From: Megalopta genalis
Lineage: Eukaryota; Arthropoda; Insecta; Hymenoptera; Halictidae
DNA length: 64,000 bases
Direction of reading: 5' to 3'
NCBI RefSeq assembly: GCF_051020955.1
Contig: NC_135013.1
Span: forward strand, 30,627,302 to 30,691,301
Positions 1-11,641 of the stretch are shown piece after piece. A program made the translations under genes and the position numbers. The first letter of the stretch is position 1. Every line of letters begins with the position of its first letter. The notes under the pieces are model-generated. The model saw only the letters and a list, made by a program, of their open reading frames with translations, ran no database searches and was not told the origin of the DNA.

Positions 1-58
1 CTTTCCAAATTGTCCATTTTTGTGCGGTATCTGAGCGTCAATTAGAGAGACATTACTG
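1..58. mobile_element. Palindromic TA-MITE, right end
   Basis: This is the right arm of the ~215-bp palindromic MITE, ending GAGAGACATTACTG before TA (59-60). The left part lies outside the window. Confidence 0.8.
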
Positions 59-224
59 TATTTACATGTAAACGGGAAAAGAGTACATAATAGAAACGAG
101 GTGGTTGCAATAGATTTCTCGTTCGACTTCGACATTTAACAATGGAGACACCGAAAAGCTCAATTACGGTGAAACGGTCGCTCGTTAGGTAGTAATTCTT
201 GTTATGGAATTAAAATAGCGAGTA

Positions 225-439
225 CAGTAATGTCTCTCTAATTGACGCCAAGATTGACCCAAAAAATGGACAATTTCGGAAGAGGAGATACGATTATTCG
301 AGCCTCGCGGTTTATTGTTATAGTTATAAATTGTCCACAATTATAAAAACGAGCCGCAAGGCTCGAATAATCGTATCTCCTCTTCCCAAATTGTCCATTT
401 TAGTGGACAATCTGTGCGTCAGTAAGGGAGACATTACTG
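225..439. mobile_element. Palindromic TA-MITE, full copy
   Basis: It is flanked by TA (223-224, 440-441). It starts CAGTAATGTCTCTCTAATTG and ends with the inverse. The two arms pair along almost the whole length through GGACAATTT..GGAAGAGGAGA and TACGATTATTCGAGCCT. Termini CAGT plus TA duplication place it with the Tc1/mariner/pogo superfamily. It has no coding capacity. Confidence 0.88.
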
Positions 440-619
440 TAAACGTTATTACTCTCGACGGAGCATAGAAGTTTACGCAGGAAAGAAGCCTTTGCACTAA
501 TTTAACATTAACTAATTTACTTATTATTTACTTATATTATTTACTTATTTTGTTTTAATTTTATTAATTATTTTTATTTTACTTATTTTATTATTTACTT
601 ATTATTAACTAATTTAATA

Positions 620-859
620 TTAACCTTTTGCACTCGAGTGGCGACTCAGAGGCACCACTAAAATTTGTTACATCACGTTTTAACATAATTTTTATATGAA
701 CAAAGTTTAGATTTAAAACATTGTTAAGAGCGTAACAGTTGTGCGAGTCCCAAGAATCAATTTCATACGCATAAAATGCATTTTATCATACAAAATAAAA
801 ATACTACAAGTGAGAAAATTGATTTTATATTTACAGTTAAAATAGCTTCGAGTGCAAAG
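620..859 (+). mobile_element. TTAA MITE, CCCTTTGCACTCG family
   Basis: Left end TTAACCTTTTGCACTCGAG (620-638); right end GCTTCGAGTGCAAAG (845-859), with its GGTTAA degraded. The interior matches the copies at 30446, 42476 and 56264 (CATAAAATGCA...TTTACAGTTAAAATAGCTTC). The TTAA duplication and CCCTTT termini indicate a piggyBac-derived non-autonomous element. Confidence 0.8.
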
Positions 860-1779
860 CCATACAAATTAAGCCATACAAAATTTTGAAGAGGAAAGTA
901 ATGCCAGCAAAAACTCCTAGATTTAAAGTAATCGAAGTCTTAAGACGCTCGTCACAGGTCAATAATTATGGTTTTTATAATGCATGGGAGTATTAAGATC
1001 AAATGCAGAGAGTCTGAGAAAGCTCCACTGCATCCCTTGAACAATACGCTCGGGATCAAAGATAAGATTCGGCGACGTCTCTTCAGATTCTACCAAAATC
1101 TCTCGACACATCGTCCTTTCAACTCCTAATCAACGCACATTGTGCCTTTCGAACTTTCGCGCACCAGTTCGAGCGCCTTTTTCATCGACGTTTGAAACCG
1201 ATACGCTCGCGCTTTTCGACGGAGAACGTCGAGATTAGGAAACGCGTAATCGACACCTAATCGAGTCACTGAATCATGGCAGTGTCCTCGTAACATTACC
1301 GAAACGAAGTCGCAGCTGTTCGGTGCACTGCGCGTTTCGAACGCGGGTACATACAGATTGCAATGCGCCGGGTCGAAAGCGGCCGAATCATTTCCGGACA
1401 CCCTGTAGAGAAGCTAGACTCGCGCGCGCGCGCGCACGGATCTATGCGAGCTCGCCGCGGATCTATGCTAGCTCGCCGCGGCACGGAAGGTACTCGCGTT
1501 TACACTGCAACCGTATTATACGCGAAGCTTCCCCGGGAATGGAGTGTGTCTCGGTTAGGTTCGTAATTCAGGCAGAAACATACTCGCCGGCAACGCGGTT
1601 AATCTCCGTCCGAGAATCGGGGGAACTGGACAGAAAAATTAGGGCTCCTTGGGAGATGGATCGGGGAATCGAATTTGGAACACTGCGGGAAGATTTCAGT
1701 GTTTGCGGGCGAATTGCAATGCTAGTTTTTAGCTGCGAACGACGAGTATATACGACGTGAAGAAACGATAAAGTAGATA
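860..1779. other. No gene seen; short tandem and a lone terminus
   Basis: No supported gene. It holds a lone GGACACCCTGTA terminus (1396-1407), a (CG)n run (1422-1435) and a 21-bp direct duplication (GATCTATGCKAGCTCGCCGCG, 1439-1480). Open frames here do not look like protein. Confidence 0.5.
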
Positions 1780-1995
1780 GGGTAATGTCTCCCTAACTGA
1801 CGCTCAGATTGCGCACAAGAATGGACAATTTGGGGAAGAGGAGATACGATTATTCGAGCCTTGTAGCCCGTTTTTATAATTGTCGAGAATCGATGACCAT
1901 AAAAGCGACCCTGAAAGCTCGAATATTCGTATCTCCTCTTCCCGAATTGTCCATTTTCGCGGACAATCCGAGCGTCAATTAGAGAGACATTACTG
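1780..1995. mobile_element. Palindromic TA-MITE
   Basis: Near-complete copy: GGTAATGTCTCCCTAACTG at the left, GAGAGACATTACTG at the right, TA at 1996-1997. The inner arms match GGGAAGAGGAGATACGATTA. Confidence 0.83.
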
Positions 1996-2224
1996 TACAC
2001 GCTTTTAAAAAACGACTACTGAGAGGGTAACGTTGGACAACGGTGGACCATTTTGACAAAAATATAACTGTGAAATTTACAGCTTTATTTAACACATTTT
2101 TTCCAATATATCTTTTTGGGTACTCTTTCTAGTTTATTATTATTATAAAAATTATTTTAAGTTAAAAATATCGGAAGTTGATATTTTTCCTGACTTGTTC
2201 ATTGATTTGAACGCGGCACAGAGT

Positions 2225-2440
2225 CTCCCTTCAGCTGTCAAAATCAGTGGTAGGAGCACATGGCACTCGATCGACTGACCATGTTGTGTTTCGCGCCGTT
2301 GTGTCTCATTGGTCGGTGTTGTTCATTAATAACTCGTAAACAAAGCCGCAGATTGCATTTTCGCAAAGGAAAAAGTTACTTAGAATGATCTCAGCTACCC
2401 CACATTTCCCTAATGCGAGACATTTTTGGGACACCCTGTA
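2225..2440. mobile_element. Foldback element with ACAGGGTGTCCC end, right half
   Basis: It ends TTTTTGGGACACCCTG then TA (2441-2442). The interior TCATTGGTCGG..AATAACTCGTAAAC and GGAAAAAGTTACTT matches the complete copies at 19738-20110 and 50271-50630. The left arm is missing. Confidence 0.7.
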
Positions 2441-3040
2441 GTTTATTATCATAGTTTTTTAATACGTTTTAACATTATATTTATGGAGCACTAAGAGCAG
2501 TAATTTTTATATTGCTTCGCGAAAAGAACAAGCATGTATTTAGTCAAATTCTTAGCGATTTCTATCAGGTTGCGTTATCGAATAAACTCGGAAACGAAAA
2601 AGCGATATCGAATAAATTCCCCTAAAATTTCAGTGACCGTAAATCACGGACTAACATAGCTCGCAGAGCATGCAGATTTTGTCTTCGGTCCGCTACAATA
2701 TTTCAAACATCGACCGCGGAATAACGTCTCGCTTTCTTGCATAGAACTGGAACGTCCTTCACTAAATGTAGCGTTTAACCCTCGTACGTCTAATGCAGGG
2801 TCATTTTGACCCGCGAGCGATAATGCGCCAGTTTCCAACGCAAACTTTATTACGAGTCGAGATGCACCTGCATTCGCCTCCCGCGACCATCGAGAACCAT
2901 TCGTCTTCCGATGATTAACGACATTAATTTTGATACGCTTAAGCAGTACGATTCATTAGTATTCTGTACGTGTACTTCTAACTGCATCGATACGCAAACC
3001 CTTAAATATCTCAATTTAAGTATAAATGCACTTGGGCCAC

Positions 3041-3694
3041 TTTCGAAATAAACGGCTCATGTATTTCCTATAATATCGATGTACATAAATATTATTATTA
3101 TTATATACATAAATTATATTATATATATATATATATATACATATATTATATACATATTATATACATAAATTAATGTACATAAAGGGCAACACGGCCGTTA
3201 ATAAATAAATAAATAATAATAACGAAGAATTAGGCACGCGCCACTTCGACGCGTTTCGTAAAATCAGTATTAACGATGCATGAGAACATGAAAATTAATT
3301 CTCGGAAAGCAGATAGTCAAATAGGAATATTTATACTCCGGGTCCAGACGGACCCGAGTCCCGACGTCCGAGCGTTAATGCTACTCGCGTTTTTAGTAGA
3401 AACGAACTTTCAAAATAAACGGCTCATATATTTCCTATATATCGATGTACCAGTATACTGTTAATATACACAAAGGGCAACACGGCCGTTGATAAATAAA
3501 TAATAATAATATTAAAAAATTAGGCACGCGCCACTTTGACGCGTTTTGTAAAGCCAGTATTAACGATGCATGAGAACATGAAAATTAATTCTCGGAAAGC
3601 AGATAGTCAAATAGCAATATTTATACTCCGGGTCCAGACGGACCCGAGTCCCGACGTCCGAGCGTCGATGCTACTCGCGTTTTCAGTATAAACG
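3041..3694. repeat. Two-copy ~365-bp tandem duplication
   Basis: Copies at 3041-3404 and 3408-3694 share AAATAAACGGCTCAT at the start, AGGGCAACACGGCCGTT, GGCACGCGCCACTT and a CGGGTCCAGACGGACCCG palindrome. Copy 1 has an extra (TA)n insert. Each unit starts with the right terminus of the TGAGCCGTTT foldback element found at 26412 and 27465. Confidence 0.8.
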
Positions 3695-3699
3695 TACTG

Positions 3700-4588
3700 C
3701 CCGCCGTTGGCCCGCGTGATTTTATGGATCAGGATGTGCGAAGATGTGCGAGGCAACGTACGGCGCGGCGCGATGCTATGGTCTAGCTCTAGGATGTTTG
3801 GCGCGCGCGCGCGGTCTGAGCGGGCGGGAGCGGGCCGGCGCGGGCCGAGAGAGCAGATCGGTGGTGTGTAGGAGCTTTACTCGCGGATTGTGGGCTGTGT
3901 GGTACGTGCGTGCATGCGCCGGCCCGGCTTGAGAGAGTGTGCGACTCGGTGGCCGTGGCTATGGCCTTACGAGCCCCCACCTCTCGCGCGCTCTCTGCTC
4001 TCGGCCGCTCCGAATCCGCGCGGCGCGGAGCGGCGTGGAGCTAGAAACGTGTGCTGTGTGGTGTTCTCTGTGTTCCGTGTTGTGTGTTGTGCGCGCGCGA
4101 GAGAGAGAAAGAGAGAGAGAGATAGAGCGCGCGCGGCTACCCCCCGCACACGCTTCTATGTACATAGAGAGATCGCCTAGAATCCGAGGAGGACGCGAGA
4201 TCGCGAGGCGAGCGCGAGCAGGACGGACAGAGAACGCGAGCAGGAGCGAAGGCCGCGCGCGCGCGACGGAGAGAGAATCGCTCGCTCGCTCTCTCGCTCG
4301 CTCGCTCGCTCGTTCGCGGCTCTCTCGCGCGAACGAACGAGAGAGCGAGCGAGCGAGCTGGCGAACCGCTAGAGAGGAGGGGGGACGAGAGGGATGAGAG
4401 AGAGACGAGACGAGACGAGACGAAACGGGGGAGGGCTACGATCCCGAGGGGGGTGGGGAGGTGGGTGGAGGATGAGGTGGTGGAGGAGGAAGGAGGGAGA
4501 GTGTCGCGAGCGTGTCTAACCTAGGATAGTGGCGTTTAGTGGCGGCTAGGCTAGGCAAACCGAGGCTCGCCGCTCGCGCGTTACGTTC
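3700..4588 (+). promoter_or_regulatory. CpG-rich, GAGA-rich probable promoter region
   Basis: This block has dense CpG, GAGAG tracts (about 4097-4124 and 4266-4350), a (GAGAC)n run near 4400-4420 and repeated CTCGCTCG. It lies directly upstream of two initiator-like TCAGTG motifs (4587-4592, 4594-4599) and of an exon-like block ending in a strong donor. There is no TATA box, as is usual for GAGA-type insect promoters. The assignment is inference from composition and position. Confidence 0.5.
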
Positions 4589-5128
4589 AGTGTTCAGTGT
4601 TCGTTCGTTCGCGCTCCGGCCAAAGACTTGCTCGCGCGCACACGCCTCGCGAGTCGTGTCACGCGACCACCCCGCGACGCAACCGCTTGCTCCACCTCCT
4701 CTCTAACCCCCGGCCGAAGGCTGCAGCCCCGACAAGGGACCACGAGGGGAGCTAGCTCCACCGATACGAGCTTTTCCACGAGATATCCCACGAAAACGAC
4801 GAAGAAACCTATCCCGAACGGGCAGACATAACCACCGTGCGCAAAAGCTCGCCATCGTCGCGACGACCGGCGCCAGGTCGCTCGGTCTACCGCGGATCCA
4901 GCGAGTGGATCCACGACTGCGCGCGCGAGTGATCATCGTTCTTCGGATCCGAGGGGACGATCGGTTTTTTCGGTTTCCGGGCAGGATCCGAGAGCCCTCC
5001 GCGCGCCGGAAGTACCCGCCGCGCTCGCGTGTGCCGTTTGTTTACGTTCAAGCTCTGTGACTGGAAGCTAGTGGAAGCGACTGGAAGTGGATTATACGAC
5101 CGTCCGTCCGTCTATCAGTCAGTCTGAC

Positions 5129-5163
<35 letters not shown>

Positions 5164-5286
5164 GTTGGAGTGTGTGCGCGGGAAACCGGTGTTCTGTGCG
5201 GGATACGCCGGGGAAAAAACTGTCCACGTTTCCGCGTGTTGAGAGAAAGAGAGAGAGCGTTGGACAACTCGAACCGGTACCCACAG
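4589..5286 (+). other. Probable first non-coding exon (5' UTR) of an unidentified plus-strand gene
   Basis: It starts at an initiator-like TCAGTG repeat and ends at ACAG/GTAAGAAT (GT at 5287), a near-consensus donor. No frame encodes a recognisable protein. Small upstream frames (for example 4628-4831) are composition artefacts or uORFs. A (CTGT)n run sits at 5124-5157. The coding exons would be far downstream, or outside the window if introns are long. The gene cannot be named. Confidence 0.45.
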
Positions 5287-7781
5287 GTAAGAATCATCGG
5301 AACACACGATCGTGTCCGGCGAGATCGAACGCGGCGACGCGACACGTTGCGCGCGTTCGAACGTCCCGCGATTTACGGTCCCAGTAAGTGCCGCGGAAAC
5401 GAAAACCAGCCGACGATCGCGATCGTTAGCCCGACGATGCTTGCCTGCGCGGTGCTTGCGAGACAATCGAATCTTAAAAGTCCGTCGTGCACGCGCGCTA
5501 TTGTATAAGAAGCTGGTCTAGCGTGTCTGTCCATGGCTGGTCGTTTCTACTTACCGCGAACGCTGCACCGCGCCGGCACTCGCGCGGATCTTCCGAACCG
5601 ATCCGAACCGAGAATCGTCGCACCCGCTAGAGCGATGTTTATCGCTGGTTTTCGAGATCGTTCGATCGTTACGATCTTCCGAACGTTCGTTCTGAACGTC
5701 GACGGTTTCCCGTCGTAAGCTACGCACTACACGTCCTCGAGCGTCGTTTATCGTTCCTTCGTGTTAGAGCGTTGTTGCTCCCCGATGTTTGTCTCTTCTC
5801 TTATTGTGTCTCGCGTCGACGTACGCGAAGGACTTATTTTCGAGCGACTTCGTTCGAGCGGAGAGCGCGTCGGTCTCGCTCGGGACAACGGTTCCGTAAC
5901 AGCTAATTCCGTAGCTTCCGATGGACCTTCCGCGCGAACTTTCGTTCACGAAACGGTGCCGTGCCGCGCGCATCGTTTGTTGCTTTTCGGGATTGTTTTT
6001 CGATCGATCGTGCCGGATAATCGTGCGACGAACGGGGGGGAGGGGGGTTTCCCCCCGAAGATGCGGTCCAATAATGGCCGTTCAACGAAAGCGTCGCGAT
6101 CGAATGACCAAAGGGGGGAGAGAGAGAGAGAAAGAGAGAGATTACCTAACCAGAAATCTTTTCTCCGGGTAAAAGCGAATCTCGAGCTCTCGGTCGGGCT
6201 CGCTCGAGCGCTCGGCGAAGCTCGCGCGCGCGAGTGGTGGGTTCTGGTCGTGTGTCTGGGGTGAAAATGAGCAACCGGACGGTAATCGCATACGATCTAG
6301 GAAGTGATCACGCATTATGGTTCGGTATACCACCAGATGGATCGGTTTACATAAAAACGATTAAATTCTACGGCGTGCCCCCTCGGTTCTCTCTACGGTC
6401 AGTTTATAGACGCAATTGTAAACAGCGTTTTACGAATCGATACCTTTCTCCCCGCGCGCCACCCCCCTCCCACTCTCTCTCTTTCTCTCTTTCTTTCTCT
6501 CTCTCTCTTTCGCTCTCTGTCTCTTTCTCTCTCTCTCTCTCTCTCTCGCTCTCTGCTTCTATCTCTCTCTCTCTCTCTCTCGCTCTCCGTCTCTCTCCCC
6601 CTCCGCGAGCCGCCTCTGCTGGTCGAGAACGTAGCTCGCGTTACTATTCTATCGATTATATAAAATTATCGTAACGGTCGCGCGCGGAGAAACTTGTGTG
6701 GCTCCGTGTACGGCCGTTTCTACCTTTGAGCACGATATACACTCGCCGACTGCCGGGCCTAATAGTCCCAATATTTCTCTTCTGTGAATTGTTTCGCAAT
6801 CGCGCCCACAAAGTTGCAAGCGCAACGGTCGTATCGGGTACCTCGAGGAACGCTCGCCTCTGGTTCCTCGTGTCTACCAATGCCAGCCGGTGCAATTTCA
6901 CTTTGCGAGAACCGAATTTTTCCCTCGCCTCGGCTCTCGTTACGAAATCGATAAACCAGTCGGTTAATGTACATGTTTAGCACGCATTTTCGTCGGAAAG
7001 CGAACGACTGCGTCGACGCGCTCTGGAAAATTCACGATCTGTCCAACGTATAAGCTCGATCAAACGCTATCATCCTTTGCGACAAGTCGGACCATCGTCG
7101 AATTCATTGTAGCATACGTCGCCGACGGAATTATATCCTGCCCCGAGATTCTGGGGAATACTTAGGCTAATTACTTCTGCCTGCTAGCTGCGAACTGGTT
7201 TCCGATGATCTTCTCTTCGATCGCATCAGACGTTGTACGAGCAACGAAACTGCGTAAACCGTATTTTTACAACCGCCACTAGCCTATCACGAAACAGTCG
7301 ATTTTTTCTTCCCGCGACGCGCCTTCGAACGTGCGATCTTCACTATGTCATCCCACACTTAGTATTATCTTGAGACGATTCTACTCGTGCGAGAACTCGT
7401 GTGAACTTATTTGCGTACACCAAATGGTGTCTCAGACAATTAATCTCGTGTCAATTAATTAGTCAATTAATAAATAGAAATTGCTGGCACGAATTTGTAC
7501 AGGGATCGACCCTTAACGGCCCAATGCCGCCGTACACGCGGCAGAAATCAATGAAACCGTAAAATCTGGCAGGAAACATTGGAAGAAGCGCACGATTGTT
7601 TCGATGAGAATGTATCAACGAAGTTTTATTTTAAAAAATCAATATCTCTTCTCAATATTTGATACAAAAATTTTCCGTAAAATATTCCTCTTCGTCCGAA
7701 AAACAGTCTGGACTTGGGAGATTGTGTAAACTGGAAATAAATAGTTTTGGTCCCCTAAGGGTTAATATATTGGAGGTTATA
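5287..7781. other. Intron-like CpG-rich region with (CT)n
   Basis: No supported gene. If the 5286 donor is real this is intron 1. It contains a (CT)n block at 6472-6600 and a small GA run at 6118-6141. Open frames through 6234-6674 are (Leu-Ser)n read from the microsatellite. Confidence 0.5.
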
Positions 7782-8030
7782 TTAACACGTTCCGTGCCAC
7801 GTGTACCATCGATGGTACACGCTTGCATGTTTACTTAGTGAACTGAACAAATTGTTTACAAGAAATTTAGAACCGAAGAATCAATTTCCACCGCAAGAAT
7901 GGGCGTTGATAAGTTTTTGTTACGTTGTTATGTGTACGAGAATTAATAATTGCACGTAATACATCAAGTTTTAGTAAAATATCAAAGTGTGAAGATTCGA
8001 GTAAAAAAAGCTCGGCACGGAACGTGTTAA
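7782..8030. mobile_element. TTAA MITE, CACGTTCCGTGCC family
   Basis: It has perfect 17-bp termini TTAACACGTTCCGTGCC at 7782 and the inverse ending 8030, so TTAA is duplicated. A 22-bp palindrome (7800-7821, centre CCATCGATGG) lies just inside the left end. It is 249 bp with no coding capacity. Confidence 0.82.
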
Positions 8031-9491
8031 GTATTAATAAGGGTTAATTAGAGGTTAATTAATTATTAATACAGGAGTTAAATTTCCGTGTTCGCTCGAA
8101 TTCGCGAGAACGAAGTATGCCCGCTGCAAGGACAAAGTTCCGCCGCAAAACGGGAAAACCGTGCGAGCTGCATCGTGGTGCAGCGGCAGCGGCGGCGGCT
8201 GGATTTTCGCGTTGCAACGCATTGCACGCGTCCGATGTAAACAGACGAGCGGCCGGGGATGATGGCTCGAGCTCTCACTCGTGCTCGTGCAGGTATCCGC
8301 GCGCAGAAATAAGACGCAACTATATTTCGTCCACGTATTTTCAGCCTAGGCCAACCTTCGGCCCTCGAGCGTGTGTCCGCCTGCTCTTTCTTTTTCTCTC
8401 TTTCTCTCTTTCCACCTCGTCGCTCCTCCCACTCGCGATCGTGTGTACCCTCGCCGCTTTGGCTTCAACTCAGAAGACTCCTCGCGACTCTCTCTAATAT
8501 AGTTAAGAGATTTATAGTAAAGCGCGCGGTTTCGCGCTCTCGTCGTTCCTCTCTCTTTACCTCGCCGTCTCTCTCTCTCTCTCTCACTCTCACACTCCTT
8601 CTCTCTCTCTCTTTTTCTCTCTTCGGTCGTTTCGTTCTCTAATTCTCTCGACCGGTTACGTGGCGACCTTCGCGGCGCCCAGGGCCGAGGGCCAAAACCG
8701 TCGAGCGTGTGCTAGCGAGCGCGCGCGTGCGACCGAGCGACGCGATACCGTCGCTATACCTTCGATAAATATTGAGATGCCGGCGAGCTATAAGGGCCCC
8801 GTAGCCTCGCGCCCCATATAAACCAGCGACCCTGAAGTTCGGCACCACGTGGACCTCGGCCAGTCCTCCTGCTGCGATCATCCGCCTCCGTCGATCGCGT
8901 CTTCGCCTCGTTCCTCCCGGACGTCAAACCGAATGGACCTCTCTCTCTCTCTCCCTCTCTATCTCTCTCTTGCAGATATCCTAACTTTATCGGCGGAACA
9001 CCGTCATAGTATTCAGCCGATCGAAATTAGATCCATTTAGTTGTACACGAGATGGCGAAACAACGCGCCGCAAAGTATTGGGGTGGCGGAGCCGGTTACT
9101 GTGGGGCAGACCCCACCCCGGGTGCGTTCGAAACGGCATTGATCGAAACATCGTTTCCAATAACACGCTGTTTGTTTTCGCAGCTGTTTTCATAGCTGCG
9201 ATCCCTTCGGGAATAACATTCATTGAAACATTATTTCGAATAACATGTTATTGTGTTTGATAATCGTTTGAAATAATTGCTGGAAGTAATACCGAAGTTA
9301 TGTTTAATGTTCTCGGACTGGTTTACAGCTTTTTGCTTGTAACGTATCGTCGCGATGATTTCGTAAAATAATATCTTTTTGTTCGTTGTTATTTTCGATG
9401 TAATTACTTCGGGCAAATTTTAAACGAAGAAATAACAAAGTAATTTAAAAATTTTTTCCGGGATCTTGAAAAAAGTTAGCAAGTAAACAGC
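8031..9491. other. No gene seen; CT tracts and an acceptor-like site
   Basis: It contains (CT)n at 8567-8640 and 8940-8970. The latter ends in TCTCTCTTGCAG/AT (AG at 8974-8975), a perfect-looking plus-strand acceptor, but no coding frame or matching donor follows. 8161-8205 holds a GCGGCAGCGGCGGCGG-like run. Confidence 0.4.
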
Positions 9492-9513
9492 GATACGCAG
9501 GACATGTATATAC

Positions 9514-10273
9514 AGGGTGGCCAGAAATATTGGGGCCACGCTTATTCTATATTTTACTTGAGGTCAAATAGATGAGAAAAGTTCATATAAACAGCAAATG
9601 CTTCGTTCAAAAAAAATAAGCGATCAATTTTGGGAATCTATTGAAAATGCATTCACTATAATTTCCAATACAGATGGTCTATTCGAAAGAGTTCGATACG
9701 CAGGACGTGTATATACAGGGTGGCCAGAAATATTGGGACCACGCTTATTCTATATTTTACTTGAGGTCAAATAGATGAGAAAAGTTCATATAAACCGTAA
9801 ATGCTTCATTCAAAAAATCTAAGCGATCAATTTTGGGAATCTATTGAAAATGCATTCACTACAATTTCCAATACAGATGGTCTATTCGAAAGAGTTCGAT
9901 ACGCAGGACGTGTATATACAGGATGGCCAGAAATATTGGGACCACGCTTATTCTATAGTTTACTTGAGGTCAAATAGATGAGAAAAGTTCATATAAACCG
10001 TAAATGCTTCATTCAAAAAATCTAAGCGATCAACTCTGGGATCAATTGAAAATGCATTCACTATAATTTCCAATACAGATGGACTATTCGAAAGAGTTCG
10101 ACAGTCTCTAATTCGACAAAGTAAAGCCCGCATTGTTACCATAATTTTCGAGCACATTTCTCATAACTGCTACAATAAATCATGGATATCTTTAAAAGCT
10201 TCACATCACAATGAACATTTTTCATCCATTTGACCTCGGTACCTGGTCCCAACCATTCCGAACACCCAGTACA
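9514..10273. mobile_element. Foldback element with triplicated 203-bp internal unit
   Basis: The left end CAGGGTGGCCAGAAATATTG and the right end (inverse of CTGGGTGTTCGGAATGGTTG) pair over about 65 bp, including GAGGTCAAATRGATGAAAA. The left arm and adjoining sequence are repeated three times with a 203-bp period, starting at 9492, 9695 and 9898. It is non-coding. Confidence 0.75.
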
Positions 10274-11641
10274 CATTAACTAAACACCGCACACAGAGAA
10301 AAGGACCAGAACAAACGTTCGAAACAATCTCGATCCGGAAACGATGTTCGTTGAAAACAACCGAGCAGGAGAATTTCAGTTAAAATCGCGCGACTTTTTT
10401 GCGCGCTGCTGGAAGCGTAATCGATGCGCAATCGGCGCCCAGAGAGATTCGCTAGCCGGCCGCGATATTCGCTCGTCCTTGCCGTTCGTTCTGCGTTCTG
10501 TTGGTCGGTTCGACAGCGGCAATTACGCGACTCTTGGATAAGAGCGCGGCGCACGTAACGCGTCTGGCGTTCAAGATCGAGGCCTGCTGCGTCGATGTTT
10601 ACTTTGCGCGTTGCACAGCGTTCTGCGACATCCAAAAATAATGATGTCGCCTGCGCCGCATCGCACCGCATCGCATCGCGCCGCATCGCATCGCGCCGCA
10701 TCGCATCGCATCGCGCCGTGTCATCATCGTTATTATTTTGTTCCGGCTAAGGAAAACAATCGGTGGGCGGTCTGGGTCACAGTCGTCGCGGCGCGCGTTT
10801 CTTCAACAAACGGAATCGTTCGAGCAGCCTCGAAGGGCGGCCGAGAGCGGCGAAATATAGGTCGGGTTCCCTGCACCTGCCTCGCGCTCGTTCCCCATCT
10901 CGCGAAGACTCCGATTCCGCACCCGAGCCAGCTAAACCGCCCCCCTCTTTCCCCCCTCGAGGACTCGCGGACGAGGCGGCGCGCGAGCCTTGAAGCCGGC
11001 CCGGTAAAAGTAAATGACCTTAGAGCCGAAGCCTCCGCGAAAAAAAAAGAAAAGAAGTGATCGTGTACGTGCGACCTATCGTCCGGCTAGGTCTACGAAC
11101 CCAAATTGGGCCAGAGCCTTGACTCTCCCGCGAGCCGCGCGCGGCCGGGGTGGGGGATAGTTGGGCCTCGCCCGGTCCTCGCTCCCACCAATCCACTGGC
11201 CCTCCGTCCGTTTCCCCACCAGGTTTTTCGAATATCCGCGCGCCTCTACCCGTTCATACGTACCAACGACCTTCGAGTCTCGCTCGACCGTAGACTGGAC
11301 CTAACCTTTCCCGTGCCAGGCAGGGCCCCCCCAGTGCCCTGACGTAACAACCGAGAACGAACGCCCTGCGTGTAGGTAGGCGGGTCGCCCCCTAAGACCA
11401 TGAAAAACTCGGTCATGGTCAAGGCTATCGAAAACTCTTAGAGGAAACAAAAATTCGCCGCGCGAACACCGTTCGCTGGCTCTCCGCTCTCCGTTCCAGC
11501 CGGCTGCCGAGGTGAATCGATCCCACCGAATCGGGGATCGGCCGTGTTTCTGGCATTTCACTTTCGGGGACTTTCTTCCGCCGATCGCTGCACCACGCGC
11601 GTCTTCGCGCCGCTGCGAAGACGACGATGCGACCGAAGTTA
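10274..11641. other. No gene seen; CGCATCGC minisatellite
   Basis: No supported gene. A short minisatellite of CGCATCGCGC-type units lies at 10660-10718. The rest is CpG-rich unique sequence whose open frames are arginine-rich chance frames. Confidence 0.5.

Noticed and set aside
8940..8976. Strong-looking acceptor TCTCTCTTGCAG
   Set aside because: It is the end of a CT microsatellite; no coding frame or donor follows, so an exon is not supported.
9514..10273. Possibility that the 203-bp repeats encode a protein or are ordinary satellite
   Set aside because: Units contain stops in all frames, and the inverted right arm points to a foldback element rather than a satellite.
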